A stretch of DNA of 64,000 nucleotides, from positions 70,993,402-71,057,401 of the forward strand of contig JAYGXS010000001.1 in the NCBI GenBank assembly GCA_036362985.1, read 5' to 3'. The stretch's first letter is position 1. Each line of letters begins with the position of its first letter. This DNA comes from Ligula intestinalis. Taxonomy: Eukaryota > Platyhelminthes > Cestoda > Diphyllobothriidea > Diphyllobothriidae. Shown one piece after another: positions 45,101 through 57,100 of this stretch. Made by a program: the position numbers and the translations under genes. Under the pieces are notes generated by a model. The model ran no database searches. It was not told the DNA's origin and saw only the letters and a list, made by a program, of their open reading frames with translations.

Positions 45101-48100
45101 TTTTTGGTTTTTAGGAGAAAAACTGTCGCTCGTGGGGAAGCATGTGAATGATAGGGGCATGATGCTTCTGTGAATGTTGACGGTAGCCATGGCGTCCATG
45201 ACGAGTAATATCTACACCCGAAGGACCATACGAGGAGGAGACCTCGGAGTCACGAGAACGTCCCGAAGACCGGAGATGCGACCATGATACGCCTTTGCTG
45301 TGCCAAGAGCCGAGGAACCCACCACGTTGTCAGCAGTCGGCCTGGATTAGGTCCCCACGTATCTGCCTGTAATCCAGAGGAAACAAGTCAAGATTTACCA
45401 ATCGGGTCTCATAAGGGAGGTTCCGTTGGCCTCGTACTAATTTTGTTGCGCGTCTTTGTGCCCTTTCGAGGTTTTTTTGTCTTTGGCTGTCCAAGGTCTC
45501 CAGGCTTGGATGGCAAATTCCAGTTGAGGTCGCACGAACGTGCCGAATACCTTGCCAAATGCAGCTTTGTCAAACTTAGCAAAGGCTCGCTTGCTTAGAT
45601 ACAAGCTCGACCTTGCGGATTTAGCCACTTTCAGGACGTGGAGTGATGGCTTCAGTGAAGGCGTGAACCCTACCCCCAGGTCTTTCTGAGCCTCAACCTC
45701 CCTAGAGCATTGAAGAAAATTCAGCAGACTTTCCTTACATTCATACTGCGAGTCAACTGGAACGCTAACTTCTGCGTTATTCGCTATTTTCAGTCAGTCT
45801 CCCCTCAAAATCTTCTGTCCGAAGGAATCACCCTTTGAACTCTGTTTTTGGTTGACCACTAAGTCCGACGTTGTGCCGGTGAAGTCACGAGTTCAATGCC
45901 CGCTGGCTACTATCGGAACTATACAAAGTCAAATGACCCTATCCTCCCAATTGCGCAAACAAGCGAGTAATAGTCATCCCAATTTGCTTCTTCCTGATTG
46001 AAAGCTGTTATTTTTTCAGTTTATAGCACATTTAGTTGGCATAACCGTCTGGAATGAGTTTGACCTATGACTTTTGAGTTTACTAGTTAATTATTCTAAT
46101 ACAAAGACTTATTCATCAGATTTTAGCAAACCTCAGTTATAATTTATTTGGCAGAGGCCATTTTCAACACGAATGAATCTGAGTAGCCGGAAACAACTGA
46201 CAACGGTTGGCTCAGACATCTGGGAACATAAAAAGTTACCGTTTTCTTTTCGATTTCAAAAAACCGCCTTGCATTTTTTCTTCACTAACTGCCCTCGAAT
46301 AAGAACATATGGTCCATCCATCCTTGCCGTCTGTTGTGTGCTGTTTTGCTCTCAGTTGTCAAATCACTTTGACTTTTGAATGTTTTTTGATGAATTACCG
46401 AAAGAACCCTCACTCCATTTCGGCCCCACAGACAGCAGTGTTATCCAGGTGCACAGTCTCGGCTATTTGCCGACCTCCTGTGTTTACCAAGGGTGGTCCC
46501 ATAGGCCAGCTGGCTTTAAAAAATTATCCAGCGAAGGCGGGTTTAGTTTCTTCGGAATCGGTTTTGTGTGCAAAGTCGGTCACGCATCTCGTGTCAATAG
46601 TCACCCTCCTAGCTTACCAAGGTTATAGATTATTCTTCGGTTCTTTTTTTAAGCATGTGTATCCTGAACACTTTCTTAGCCGGCATTTACACAAAACAAC
46701 TGTGCATAAGTCTAGTTTTTACGCTGAAAGCACTACTCTCATTTTCAAAGCTATAATAACCAGAAAGCTTAGGCGTCAAACCAAGGTGAATCTCCGCGTT
46801 CCTTCAGACCTTTTAAGCTCTGTTTTAGTTACCCGATGTATATCAATGCAAGGAGTGCTATAGTACCTTTGCTAATCAACCAAATCCCAATGAGATCCTT
46901 CTTACTTTGGGGTTTTGATGACGTAAACACTTTCTTGGCAAAATAAGGCCGCTATGGTTGACTATCACAAGTCCCCATGCATCCATCACAGTCAATTTGT
47001 AAATTTTATGCAAAAGTTTCAATGCATAAACACATAGTTGCTGTACATGTAGCCCTAGTTTCCTTTTAAGTTCTATTTTAATCACCCTCACCCGAAGATT
47101 ATAGTCCTTTTGACACAGGCGACTTATTAAAATAGCCACTTGAGATCGGGTGTGCGGATAAAATATTGAACATAAACATCGGTTGTAAGAAATGCGCTAA
47201 ATTTTTCTAGAGACTATTCACGCTGACCTGCATTCCTTCCTGATTTTAGTGGTACGTGACTCGTTGCGGCAGTGGTTGCGTTTATGCCCTTTTTATCAAC
47301 CCTTTAAGTTGATCTTTTACATCCGTAAGTGTATCCTTAGTTGATGATAACTTATAACCCAGAGGCAGTCGTTAGTGGTACAACCTACCTTACTGGGACA
47401 CACATTGATTTGCAAAAGTGCGAATTTCTCCTGAGCAGCGGACATGTGTACATTTGCGTCATTTGGAAGTAGCTGCAGCAGGCCTGGTTAAAATATCCAG
47501 CCTTCGATAAATTTCCAACAACAGCTAAACTACTGTCCACGCAATACAAACAAAACGCACTCGAACTGTTTTCCGGTTTAAACGTAGATCCATCAGGTAC
47601 AAGTATGACAACACAACGTGTTATCAACGCGACAGTTTTTTAAACAGATTTTTTCTGCCCTCTGATGTGAGCAAAGTTCCTTTCTCGCCTCCATTGGCGC
47701 TGCTCTTTTCCGCTGACGGTGTGGTAACCTGACACTGACATCTGTTGTCGCTGCAGACGCATACTCGTACCTGCGTCTGCTCTCACCTAGGTTCGGCATG
47801 TCCCGTTGCGAGTACGGTGTAGCCACGACAGCCAGCTGCAGGTCCAACTGCCACAGCCGGCCGCCCTTTCCCCCTCAAACCTACTTGAAAAGGCAGCACA
47901 ACTGATGTTTACTTTTATGAGCTCAAGAATTAACAGAAACGAGCGGAGACTGCTTACAAGTAGACTGTTCTGTGCTGTTCGCGTTTGGCAACAGGAATCG
48001 GAGGTAGTTTCGAGTTCTTTATTCGTCCGGATTCATAGTTTTGGTCATTATATCCGCGTGACTGCCTAAGATCACTTCTTGGCTAATTTCGACGCCACAC

Positions 48101-51100
48101 ACCATAAATTTGACTGTTTGTTCTTCTATAAGGACTGAGAGTCCTTTGGGCCAAGTCCATAACATCTTGTATGTCTAAACTTCACATGGAGTCAGTTTAG
48201 AATGCTGTAAGGTACAAATGGCCGTGGAATACGAGGGAAGAAGCTTTTATCGCTGTTGCATGACATGAAAATCTTAGAAACCCTACGCTTTGCTGGTTTT
48301 TCGTGCACTTGCATCGCTGAAAGGCTTATAGGGCTTTCGGTTTATGACCACTTTTCGTATTTGCGGACTTAACAGAGCAACATTCGTGACTAAGACAGTT
48401 GTCCTCATTCGTTGGTATTTGTAATGGTTAGTTGTCCTCGAGTAGGGAGATTTGTGTCTGGTGGATTGTTGAAAACGTAAGGTTGTCTGGGTGTATGGCT
48501 GATCGTCTGGGTCGAAAACAACATAATCGAGTTGTTCCTTTTTTGCTGTTTACTTCCTTTGCGATCCACGTTTTTATCCTTAGCCAATTACTGTAGTAGA
48601 TTCTTCAAATGAAAAGAGATACGCCATTTTTAAAAGCAAGTCCTTATCCCAAAACCGTTTTTTCTGTTTTTAAATTGTTCATTTCAAGTGAATTATTATC
48701 TTTTTTGTAGCAAAAACTTAATAATCTTTTGAACAATTTCAGCATCTGTAAATTTCACTACAGCTATGTAAAATGTGCAGAATTGATAGCATGGAGAACG
48801 ACATTTATCAAAACGGAATACAGTATAATTCAGTTCGAAATTTGCTTATTGCGAGCGCTGGCATATTTTGCTGAGCATCAAAATTGCGGCGTCCTCGACA
48901 TCATCCAATTTTCAGCCAGCTTTTCAAATATTTCTAGCTATTTTCCATTGATCTCACGAACGGCTTTTGTGGGCTTAACCGTCAGTTCATCTGTGGACTG
49001 TGGGTTTGGTTAGTTAATAGCATTTTTATCATGACCTCATGGAAAGTAATCCATTGGGGGCGTGTCAGGCCGTCGACCTTACCAACACATTTAACCGGCC
49101 CTTGCCGGCGCAGTTGTCTGGAAAGACGCATAATGTAAGGTCACACACGCTGGGGCTTTAATGCAAGAGATTGTGTGACATTGCAAGTCAAAATTGACTC
49201 TTGTTTAAATGTAGGCAGAGGGTGGCCACGGCTAAAATTACCCCCCCCCCCCACAGGTGGCTTGGCGGCATATGCCAGGACTAGCGGTGGATTACAGCGA
49301 GAGTAGACTTTCGCTGCGTTTACTTTACTCACGCCCTCACCGGGGCCGGTGGTCCAGACGCCGTCACGAGGACCGGCGATGGGAGGGGGCGCAGGCCCAC
49401 GCAATGTGGGTCAACACAGCTAGACAATCACAACAAAGTCGGGGTGGCGCCTCTAACTACAACCCTAAACATGGCCCTAATAATACCTTTGACTTACAGG
49501 ATTTTACCTAATTCACGCAAAATACTACTAACAAACTGACACTAAAGCATATCCAAAAACTTGGCAATATTACTGTAAAACCTTGTATAAATTTGACATT
49601 TAAAGGAAATTTAAAAAATAATATTGCTTTGTTTTGAAATACCAACAATAAAAAAACCGGAAAATTCTGAGAACACTAAAATTCTCTGTACCTGTGTCAA
49701 TAGGATTGTCAGTTTAAATCTTAACCATACCATCTTGCGTATCATCAAAGAACTTTCCGTTTCACGACTTTCTGTATAGACATTTCTGTTACTGGTTTAC
49801 AATTAGTCATAGATCGTCCTCGAAATTCCGGTGAATTTTTTGATAATTTTCCGCGTTTTTTAAACTTTCTTCTACAAACTCAGATTCTGTTCTATTAGCA
49901 GAAGTGTTAACATAAGATAGTTCTTAAAAGCACTTAACGAAGACGTGAGTTTTCAGATATTCTTTCTTACAAAGATGGCCGTTTGGGTCATATTTGTAGA
50001 CGCACCCAACCATGATTTCTCAATGCCGAGAAAGATGAACGTCTACAACAAAAGTCAAAAATTAATAGGATCAGTTTAAAACCTTCCTATAATCAGTTAC
50101 TTCTTTAAGAAACGTGTTATATAAATATTCAGCTAATGACTGTCTGCGTACTCTACCTTCTTCAAGGTGAAGTCAAAGTAAAAATGGGAATATTTCAATG
50201 AGACATTCTGGGTATCAACTCTTTTCAACGAACCAAAAGAATATGCCAACCTAGTCACTCGTACTTTGATCTCCACATTGCAGGAGTTAGGTCATCTACT
50301 GTACTTCTAACCGTGTCCCACCTAAAAGAGGATCAAACGCCAAAGCCATTAAAGGGTACTCGAGTTCTATTTTTGGCGAACATCCTTCCTCGAGCCAAAT
50401 TTCTGTAGTATCTCTCTCCTAAAAGTGTGAAAATTGTGGCTGTTAACTTTGCCACTAATACTAAGCACTTCAGCGTACTGAGAAGTGAATTGCTTCTAGC
50501 TTCGCACTTTCGTTTTCGTAATTTGGGTAAATTTAGTTCAGTAAACACACCCAAACTAAGGAACTCTGCAGGCTTCTTCGAAAGCTCAGCGGACCACAAT
50601 AACCTTCTCGGGGCTGGGTGCAGGCTTTCTGACAGGTTTATGCCTTCCCTATACCAACAGAATCAGCCAGTTTAACACTAATGATAAAAGCATTCTTTAA
50701 AAAAACACTTAAAACGCAAATGTGGGAACTTGATGGTTGACCCGAAACGTATAGAATTTTGATCACTGAAGTTGACAAGGTCAGTCTATCACTAGGACGT
50801 GAACAAATATACACTCTTTCTTGTCCTCTTTCGGGGATCCATGTTTCTACTCTCTTATGGCGAATCTCTTGTCCACCTCACAAATTGTCGTTAGAATGAT
50901 GAAGAGTAATTCTAAAGTTCACTAGAGTCACCTCAAAAAATACTGGTTCTATAGATGAAGTTAGGTTATAAACAGATACCCCTTGGAGGTTTTTGTGACG
51001 GGTGATCGTCGTGATGGTTCCCTGAGAGGTGTTTAATTTGGCCGTGGGGGACTGATCCGCCCTGTTAACTTGTGAGAGTGGACGCCGGTGATTCGGAACT

Positions 51101-54100
51101 AAGTCGGGAAGAAAAAATGATTTCTTGGTCGATCTTTCGGAGCACCATCTTTTACAGTCTGTCGCTAGTAGCCCTCACGGCCATACTGTGTTTGCGCCTA
51201 TATTTTGGTCCAAACCACGCAAACAACTACTGCAACTCCTTCAGTTACATTTTCTGAGCGAAAATACCACAGGTGCTGCTTCTGTTGGTTGAAAAAAACG
51301 CTGCGCAGTACACTCTTCGGCCAATTTACTGCAATTAGTTATCAGAGAAGTGTGTTGTGTGACTGTCGATTTCGATGAGGTCTGCCATGTGCTCAAGAGC
51401 AAAGACGGTGATAGGAGCTAATTACGAGATTACAGTGAAATAAGACGCGCAAGTGTCTACCTCAATCTAACCCTCCACCACTTAAATCGGTGACAAGACC
51501 GAAGTCAAGATGACCAAGCAGGCTTTGAGTGGAAGCCGCTTTCTCCAGTGCAGACTAAAACACCGCCTGACTTAACATTTAGTGACAGTAGACTTTGCAC
51601 AGGTACTACTGCACTGTCTACCCTCACTCACCCTATAGTAGGTATTTAGCCAGACTTGAGGGGGCCAGAGCTCGTACTGCTACTATCACTACTTCTATTT
51701 CTAGTACTACTAACTAGGGTGTAGCTGGGTGAGAATATTTACCGGTTCTATCGCTAACTATATTGTAAGTCACAAGTGACGCTGATTAAAGTCAGCACTG
51801 GGCTCATATCCCCCCAGTCTCAACAGAGAGTGCAGTAGTACTGGTGCTAGCACTAGCGCTATCATTTGTCGAAGGTCACGCTGATTAAGCTAACGTTAGG
51901 GCTCATACCCCCTTGATCTCAGGAAAGAGAGTGAATCTAAGTTTCAACTATTTCGAGTACATGTTTGGGGCCCTGAGCACAGCATAGCTTGCCTTGGCTT
52001 CCACCAGCTCAAGTCTATCCATCAGGCTGTATTCGTTTCTACTCGGTACGGACTACGATACTCCTGCTAGAAGTGCCTATGCTAAAGTGCTTATTCCAGT
52101 AATCATGCTTACTGTGGCCGGTAAATAGTATACTTTATAACGGCTCTTGTGTGCTTTTTAGGACGTCGCATAGAGTATGCACTCCCGATCTGTGTAAGAT
52201 AAAGTGATTCGCATTTGGATAAATACAGAGCTTTTGTAAATAATGCACAAGTTATACTATGTCCTTATGTTGTTGTTGTTGTACTAGCTTACTCCCTTAA
52301 CCTAGTTTGCCAGCAATACATGTTATAAAATTTTTACGAAAGATGAAGGGATAGAGATGAAGGAACAAAGAATAAAGAGAAAGGTATAAAGTGTTTAAGA
52401 AAGATGAAGGAATTCGGTGACTTTGTCTGGGCGAAGCCATAGGTCCTCAGGCGTGAGGTCCGTAGGGTTGGCTGGGCAGTCGAAGAGGTGGCATGTTGTG
52501 TGGAAAGGCAGGAGGCAGTCAGGACAGTTGTCTGTGAAGTTGTCAAAGCATGAGGTGAGACGGCTTTTGAATGAATTCAGCAGCGTGGAGAAGCCGGAAC
52601 GCAGCTGGGATAGCCTGGTTCTAGCGTTTCTGGACAGGTTGGCCCTACGTTCTCTCGCCATGACGTCGGAGACCGGCGGAGGAGCGTTGAGGACTCTGTT
52701 GGGTTTATAGCTGTTAATGGCTTGCTCGACAGTTTCGGTGTGGATACGTTTGACGAGGTCCGTTATCGGTAGATTAGTGGGGTACACCGAAGCATGTGGG
52801 CCGTACGCGTCTATGGTAGACTGCTTCATGCGTCTAGCAGGTGGGGGGCGCGTTAACAGGCGATTGCCCGGATGTTCTGGGTTATGAGACTGCGCAATGT
52901 AGATTTTTGCCTGCATGATGGAGTGAACCTTCAGAGGCAGGACTTGAGTTTCCTGATACAGGTGGTCTACATTGGTCATGTTAACACAGCCCGTGGCGAT
53001 GCGGAGAGCAGCGTTCTCAACGCGTTGGACTTTCGCCCAGCTGGTATCGCTTAACAGTGGGGCAAAGATGGCTGATGCATGCTCAATCTTTGCCTTGCCT
53101 GTTGCCCGGTATGTCGTGACTAACGCCTCAGTGTCCTGGCCCCATGAAGAACCTGCCAAGGCTTTTAGGATGTTGAGCTTGGCTTTGGCTGTGCTGGCTT
53201 GGATGTCAGCATGGCGGTTTAGAGCCAGCGTCGGGTCGAGAGTGAGGCCCAGGAGTTTAGGATACTGACATAAGGAAATGTCATCGCCCTCCACCTTAAT
53301 TGGAGGATGGGACTTGTATTCTTTGGGGTCCGGAGTAAACAGAGTTACTGAGGACTTGGTCGCGGATAGCTTCAGTTGCTTATCGTGTAGGTGCCGGACT
53401 AAACTGGGGATGTAGTTATTTTAGGCATCGGCAGCCATGCGAAATTTTGGGTGAGAGGACAGCAGGGTGATGTCATCAGCGTAAGACACCATTTCGACTT
53501 CAGGGGGGATTCGGGAGGTCAGCCATGTAGATGTTGAATAGCGATGGCGAAATGACAGAACCTTGAGGAACTCCTGTCCTAGAGTTGCGGGCTTTGGATA
53601 GCATGCCTGAGAATTCGACTCGCGTTAGTCTGCCACGGAGAAAGCAGTTCAGCCATCTGCAGAGCTCGTTCGGTAGAGATGAATCCATGAGGGATGTCAT
53701 CAAGGTGTCAATTTTAACCGAGTCAAAAGCTTTAGTAAGGTCGAGGGCGACCATTGCTGTTCTGCCCGCAGGTTTCGTTTTGTTGAAACCACATGCAATG
53801 CGGTCCGTGACACGTTGTAGGGCTGACGTCGTAGAGTGGAAAGCTCTGAAACCGTGTTGGTGCTCTTGGAGGTTGGCATGTCTATTGAGCGAGGGGAGAA
53901 TAAGACGCTCAAGTATTTTCACGGCCGGGCTGAGAAGCGAGATCGGGCGGTAACTGTCAGAGACAGCGTAGTCTTTACCTGCTTTGTGGCTGGAGAGGAT
54001 ATGAGCCATTTTCCAGATAGCTGGTATATGGCACGTGGCTAGAGACAGATTAAACAACATGGTTAAGAATGCGACACCTCTGGGGCCTATGTGTTTTAGG

Positions 54101-57100
54101 TGTACCATCGTAATGTCGTCCGGTCCAAACGCCTTAGAGTTCTTAGCACGCTTAATCGCGGTTGTGGTATCATGAGCTGAGAACTGGAGCGGCACTAATA
54201 AAGGTTTGCACGACCTGTGTTTGAGGATCCTCGAATTCTTCGAGGATTTATGGACCGCAACCGTGGTGAATTGCACATTGAATTGGTTGGCAATGTCTCT
54301 GTCGGTCTTCTTCGGTATACCATTGAATTTGATAACCTGGTTGGGAGGAGCAGGTGCCCCTCTACCCATGGATTTGATTGTTTGCCACAACTTGCTGGTG
54401 TTGGTGCGGCTGGAGAAAGTGGCTAGCTTTTCTTGCCATATGGTCCTATTGTGTTCATTGACCAGTCGGGAGATCTCTAAGGTCATGGCCGGTAACGACG
54501 GGTGCTGAGGGTTTTGAGCTCGGGTGACGTCACGCTCTCTTGATAAGGTGGCCGCATCGGTAGGATATCCTGGGATGGGATCAAAGACCTTGCCCGCGGG
54601 AATGTTGTGCTTAGAGGCAGTATGCATGATGTGGTTGAAAACCGACACACCTTGGCGAACATCCGGAGGGAAAGGGGCCCGGTCAAAGAGATTCTCAGTT
54701 TCACTAAGGAAACCGGGCCAGTTGGCTTTACGTAGATTCATAAAGCACTTGCGAGCGTTACGAATCGGGGAAACATGTGTGCTGATTGTGATAACTATCG
54801 GGAGGTGGTCAGAGCTCAGTTTGCATAGACAGTCCCATGAGGAAGATAGTAATAGGTCGCAACTGACGATGGAAATGTCCGGGCTAGCGCAAGTACCTGA
54901 CGTGGACGTTCCATCCGTGTTGAGGACCCCAAAGTTGGTTTTGTTGATCTCCTCGGCTAGTGAGGCACCTCTAGTGCAGGAAAGGTTAGAGCACCATAAG
55001 TCATCGTGGGCATTGAAGTCGCCCAAGATGAGTTTCGAATCACCCGTTAGCATTTGGACTATTGATGGTCTGAAGTTGGCATCACAACTGCTTTGTGGAG
55101 GAATGTATACGTTATGGACAGTCAGACTGGACGGTCCAATAGTAACTTGTACCTTGAGTTCTTCCAGCGGCGAGTCCGCGGATGTTGCTGCAGAGGTCAG
55201 CTCCTGGTATTTGATACTTTGGTGAACCAAAGTGACCAGTCCACCACCGGCATTACGAGCTCTGTCTCTTCGAATGACGGCGAAGCCCGGGAAACGTGGG
55301 ACCTTCGACTTTGCTGACAGCTTTGACTCCTGGAGAGCAGCTATTTTGATGTCATGTTCATGGAGGAGTTTAATGATCTCATCTGTTTTACCAGAAAGGC
55401 CATTACAGTTCAGCTGCAGTATTTTGAGGTCAGAAAGTGGTGAGGCGTCTGGGACGGTCAGCGACATAAGCGGCGGCGGTGCTGAGGGTTGTTGTGAGGC
55501 AGCCTGAGTCGTGGCGGACAGCGGCATAGGTGGTGGTGGCAGTGAGGGTCCAGGAGTGTGAGCCGGCCCATTTCGTGGATGACGACAGGTTATGCACCTG
55601 TATGATGAGCCGCTGTATTGGTGGATGGAAGTGAGATCCGAGCAATTAGTGCCTCTTGCGCGGAAGTGTTGCCAGTTATTGCAAGGCCCACACAAGACAC
55701 AGGCTTGGTTTGGGTAGATCTGCTTGGCGCAGGTGGAACAGAACCATCTAATGGATCCTTGAGCAGGTCCCGGATTGGGCTCGACGCCGGAAATAAGAAG
55801 AGGGATTCGGATCAACCTCGCCGGATGAGGAAGATCCATTCTCGAAAAAACGATAGAGAGATAGAAACATGTATACTGGCAAATTTTGGTATGGGGGGGG
55901 GGGGGTAAGGGAAGTGCAGCTCTTTGCTGTAGTCCATCCGGAGATAGGTCCATATGGAGATAAGTCCGTCCGGAGGTGAGTCCATCTGAAGATGGGTCCA
56001 TCCGGAGATGGGTACAGTCGGTTCTACCAACGTGAAGGCGTGCTGCTTGGGAACCATGTCCTTATGTCGTGCAGTTTGCCGTCTATAGACTAAGAAGTGG
56101 CCCTACTACGGTATCTACCTGTAGCGTAGACTTTACAGAAGTGTGAACCTTGAATTATAATAATTCCAGTGATTACATGTTTGAAAACGCGGAGCACATC
56201 TATCAGAGAAGTACTGTTGTAGGTTGTCTTAATTTGGTGTTTATTAAAGTGGCGGGTAGATGGCGTGTTTGGCCGCGCACTGACTTTACTCTCACATGTG
56301 ACTGTTCCAAGGCCCATGCGCACGGGTGCAGGTAGTCTCTGGCCGACGACATCTGCACCCGACGGTAGCGACAACTCTGCGCCCACGCGCGACTTTGGAC
56401 TTTCAGCCAAGCTGGTTCATGCTCTAACAATGAATTGGCTAGAACTCATGGACGGCGAGAGGATATCGACCATCACTTTGGCCCGCCCCCTGCATGTCCT
56501 AACATGCATATGCAAATTTTTAGTCCACAGCGCCGGTGCGGTAGCGTGGCCAGGGGGGGCAGGGGATACCCCCTTCGTTCACCTAGAGTCGCAGCTGTAA
56601 CGTCGCGGACTCCTCGTAAGTGTTGGCGTCCGCCAGTGGACACGCCAGTCCGTCATGAGGGTTCTGAATAAGGCGGCGTTTGCGGCGTCGTCGTGCCAAT
56701 CTTTGTCCGCCGTGTTTGCGAACTCTCGGCGCGGGAGGGGGGGGGGGGCGGAGTATGAATTAGAATTCAACAATCGGCACACTTTCTACAGACTTAATTG
56801 CATACAGTTCTATCCAGGCCTAGGTTTTGCTTGTCTTTCATCATCCTAGCCAAAGCCTGTTGGTTTGTCTGTTGTGATCGCGAATATTAAGGATCTTAAT
56901 GGTGTGTTCACTGATCAGGTCATGTTCGGCTCTTCACGCGTTGGGGATCAATGCGGAACCCTCATAGGTAGGGGCACAGCGCTCACGAAAACTAAGAGAA
57001 CTGGAATGGCTGTTTTTGGTTTATTTACCGTCGTCAGCCAGCTTTGCAGGAACTGAGCCTCGAAATGGCCATCCTTGTCTTCATCGACATTGCTAGTACA

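Larger units (their letters stand above)
52271..56055 (-). mobile_element. Full-length non-LTR retrotransposon (Jockey/CR1-like) with TSD
   Basis: A 3785-bp element, antisense inside the Rap2 intron, bounded by the perfect 12-bp duplication ATGTCCTTATGT. On its own strand the order is: short leader, five 16-bp tandem units, a 2A-like peptide and PHD-like zinc finger, APE-type endonuclease, reverse transcriptase, a Cys/His-rich tail ([17 protein letters not shown]), a short 3' UTR and an (ACA)n tail at 52271-52282. One frameshift at a C6 run and one TAA stop interrupt the polyprotein. The identical TSD implies a young insertion. Confidence 0.93.

Noticed and set aside
46309..46863. 184-codon plus-strand ORF in the Rap2 intron
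   Set aside because: No recognisable motif or domain, AT-rich ordinary codon use, overlapping ORFs in other frames; length is possible by chance in 64 kb.
49141..49404. 87-codon minus-strand ORF in a GC-rich patch with a C14 run
   Set aside because: Looks like repeat-derived sequence; no motif to support a protein.
54524..55225. 233-codon plus-strand ORF over the LINE
   Set aside because: Antisense shadow of the endonuclease region of the retrotransposon.
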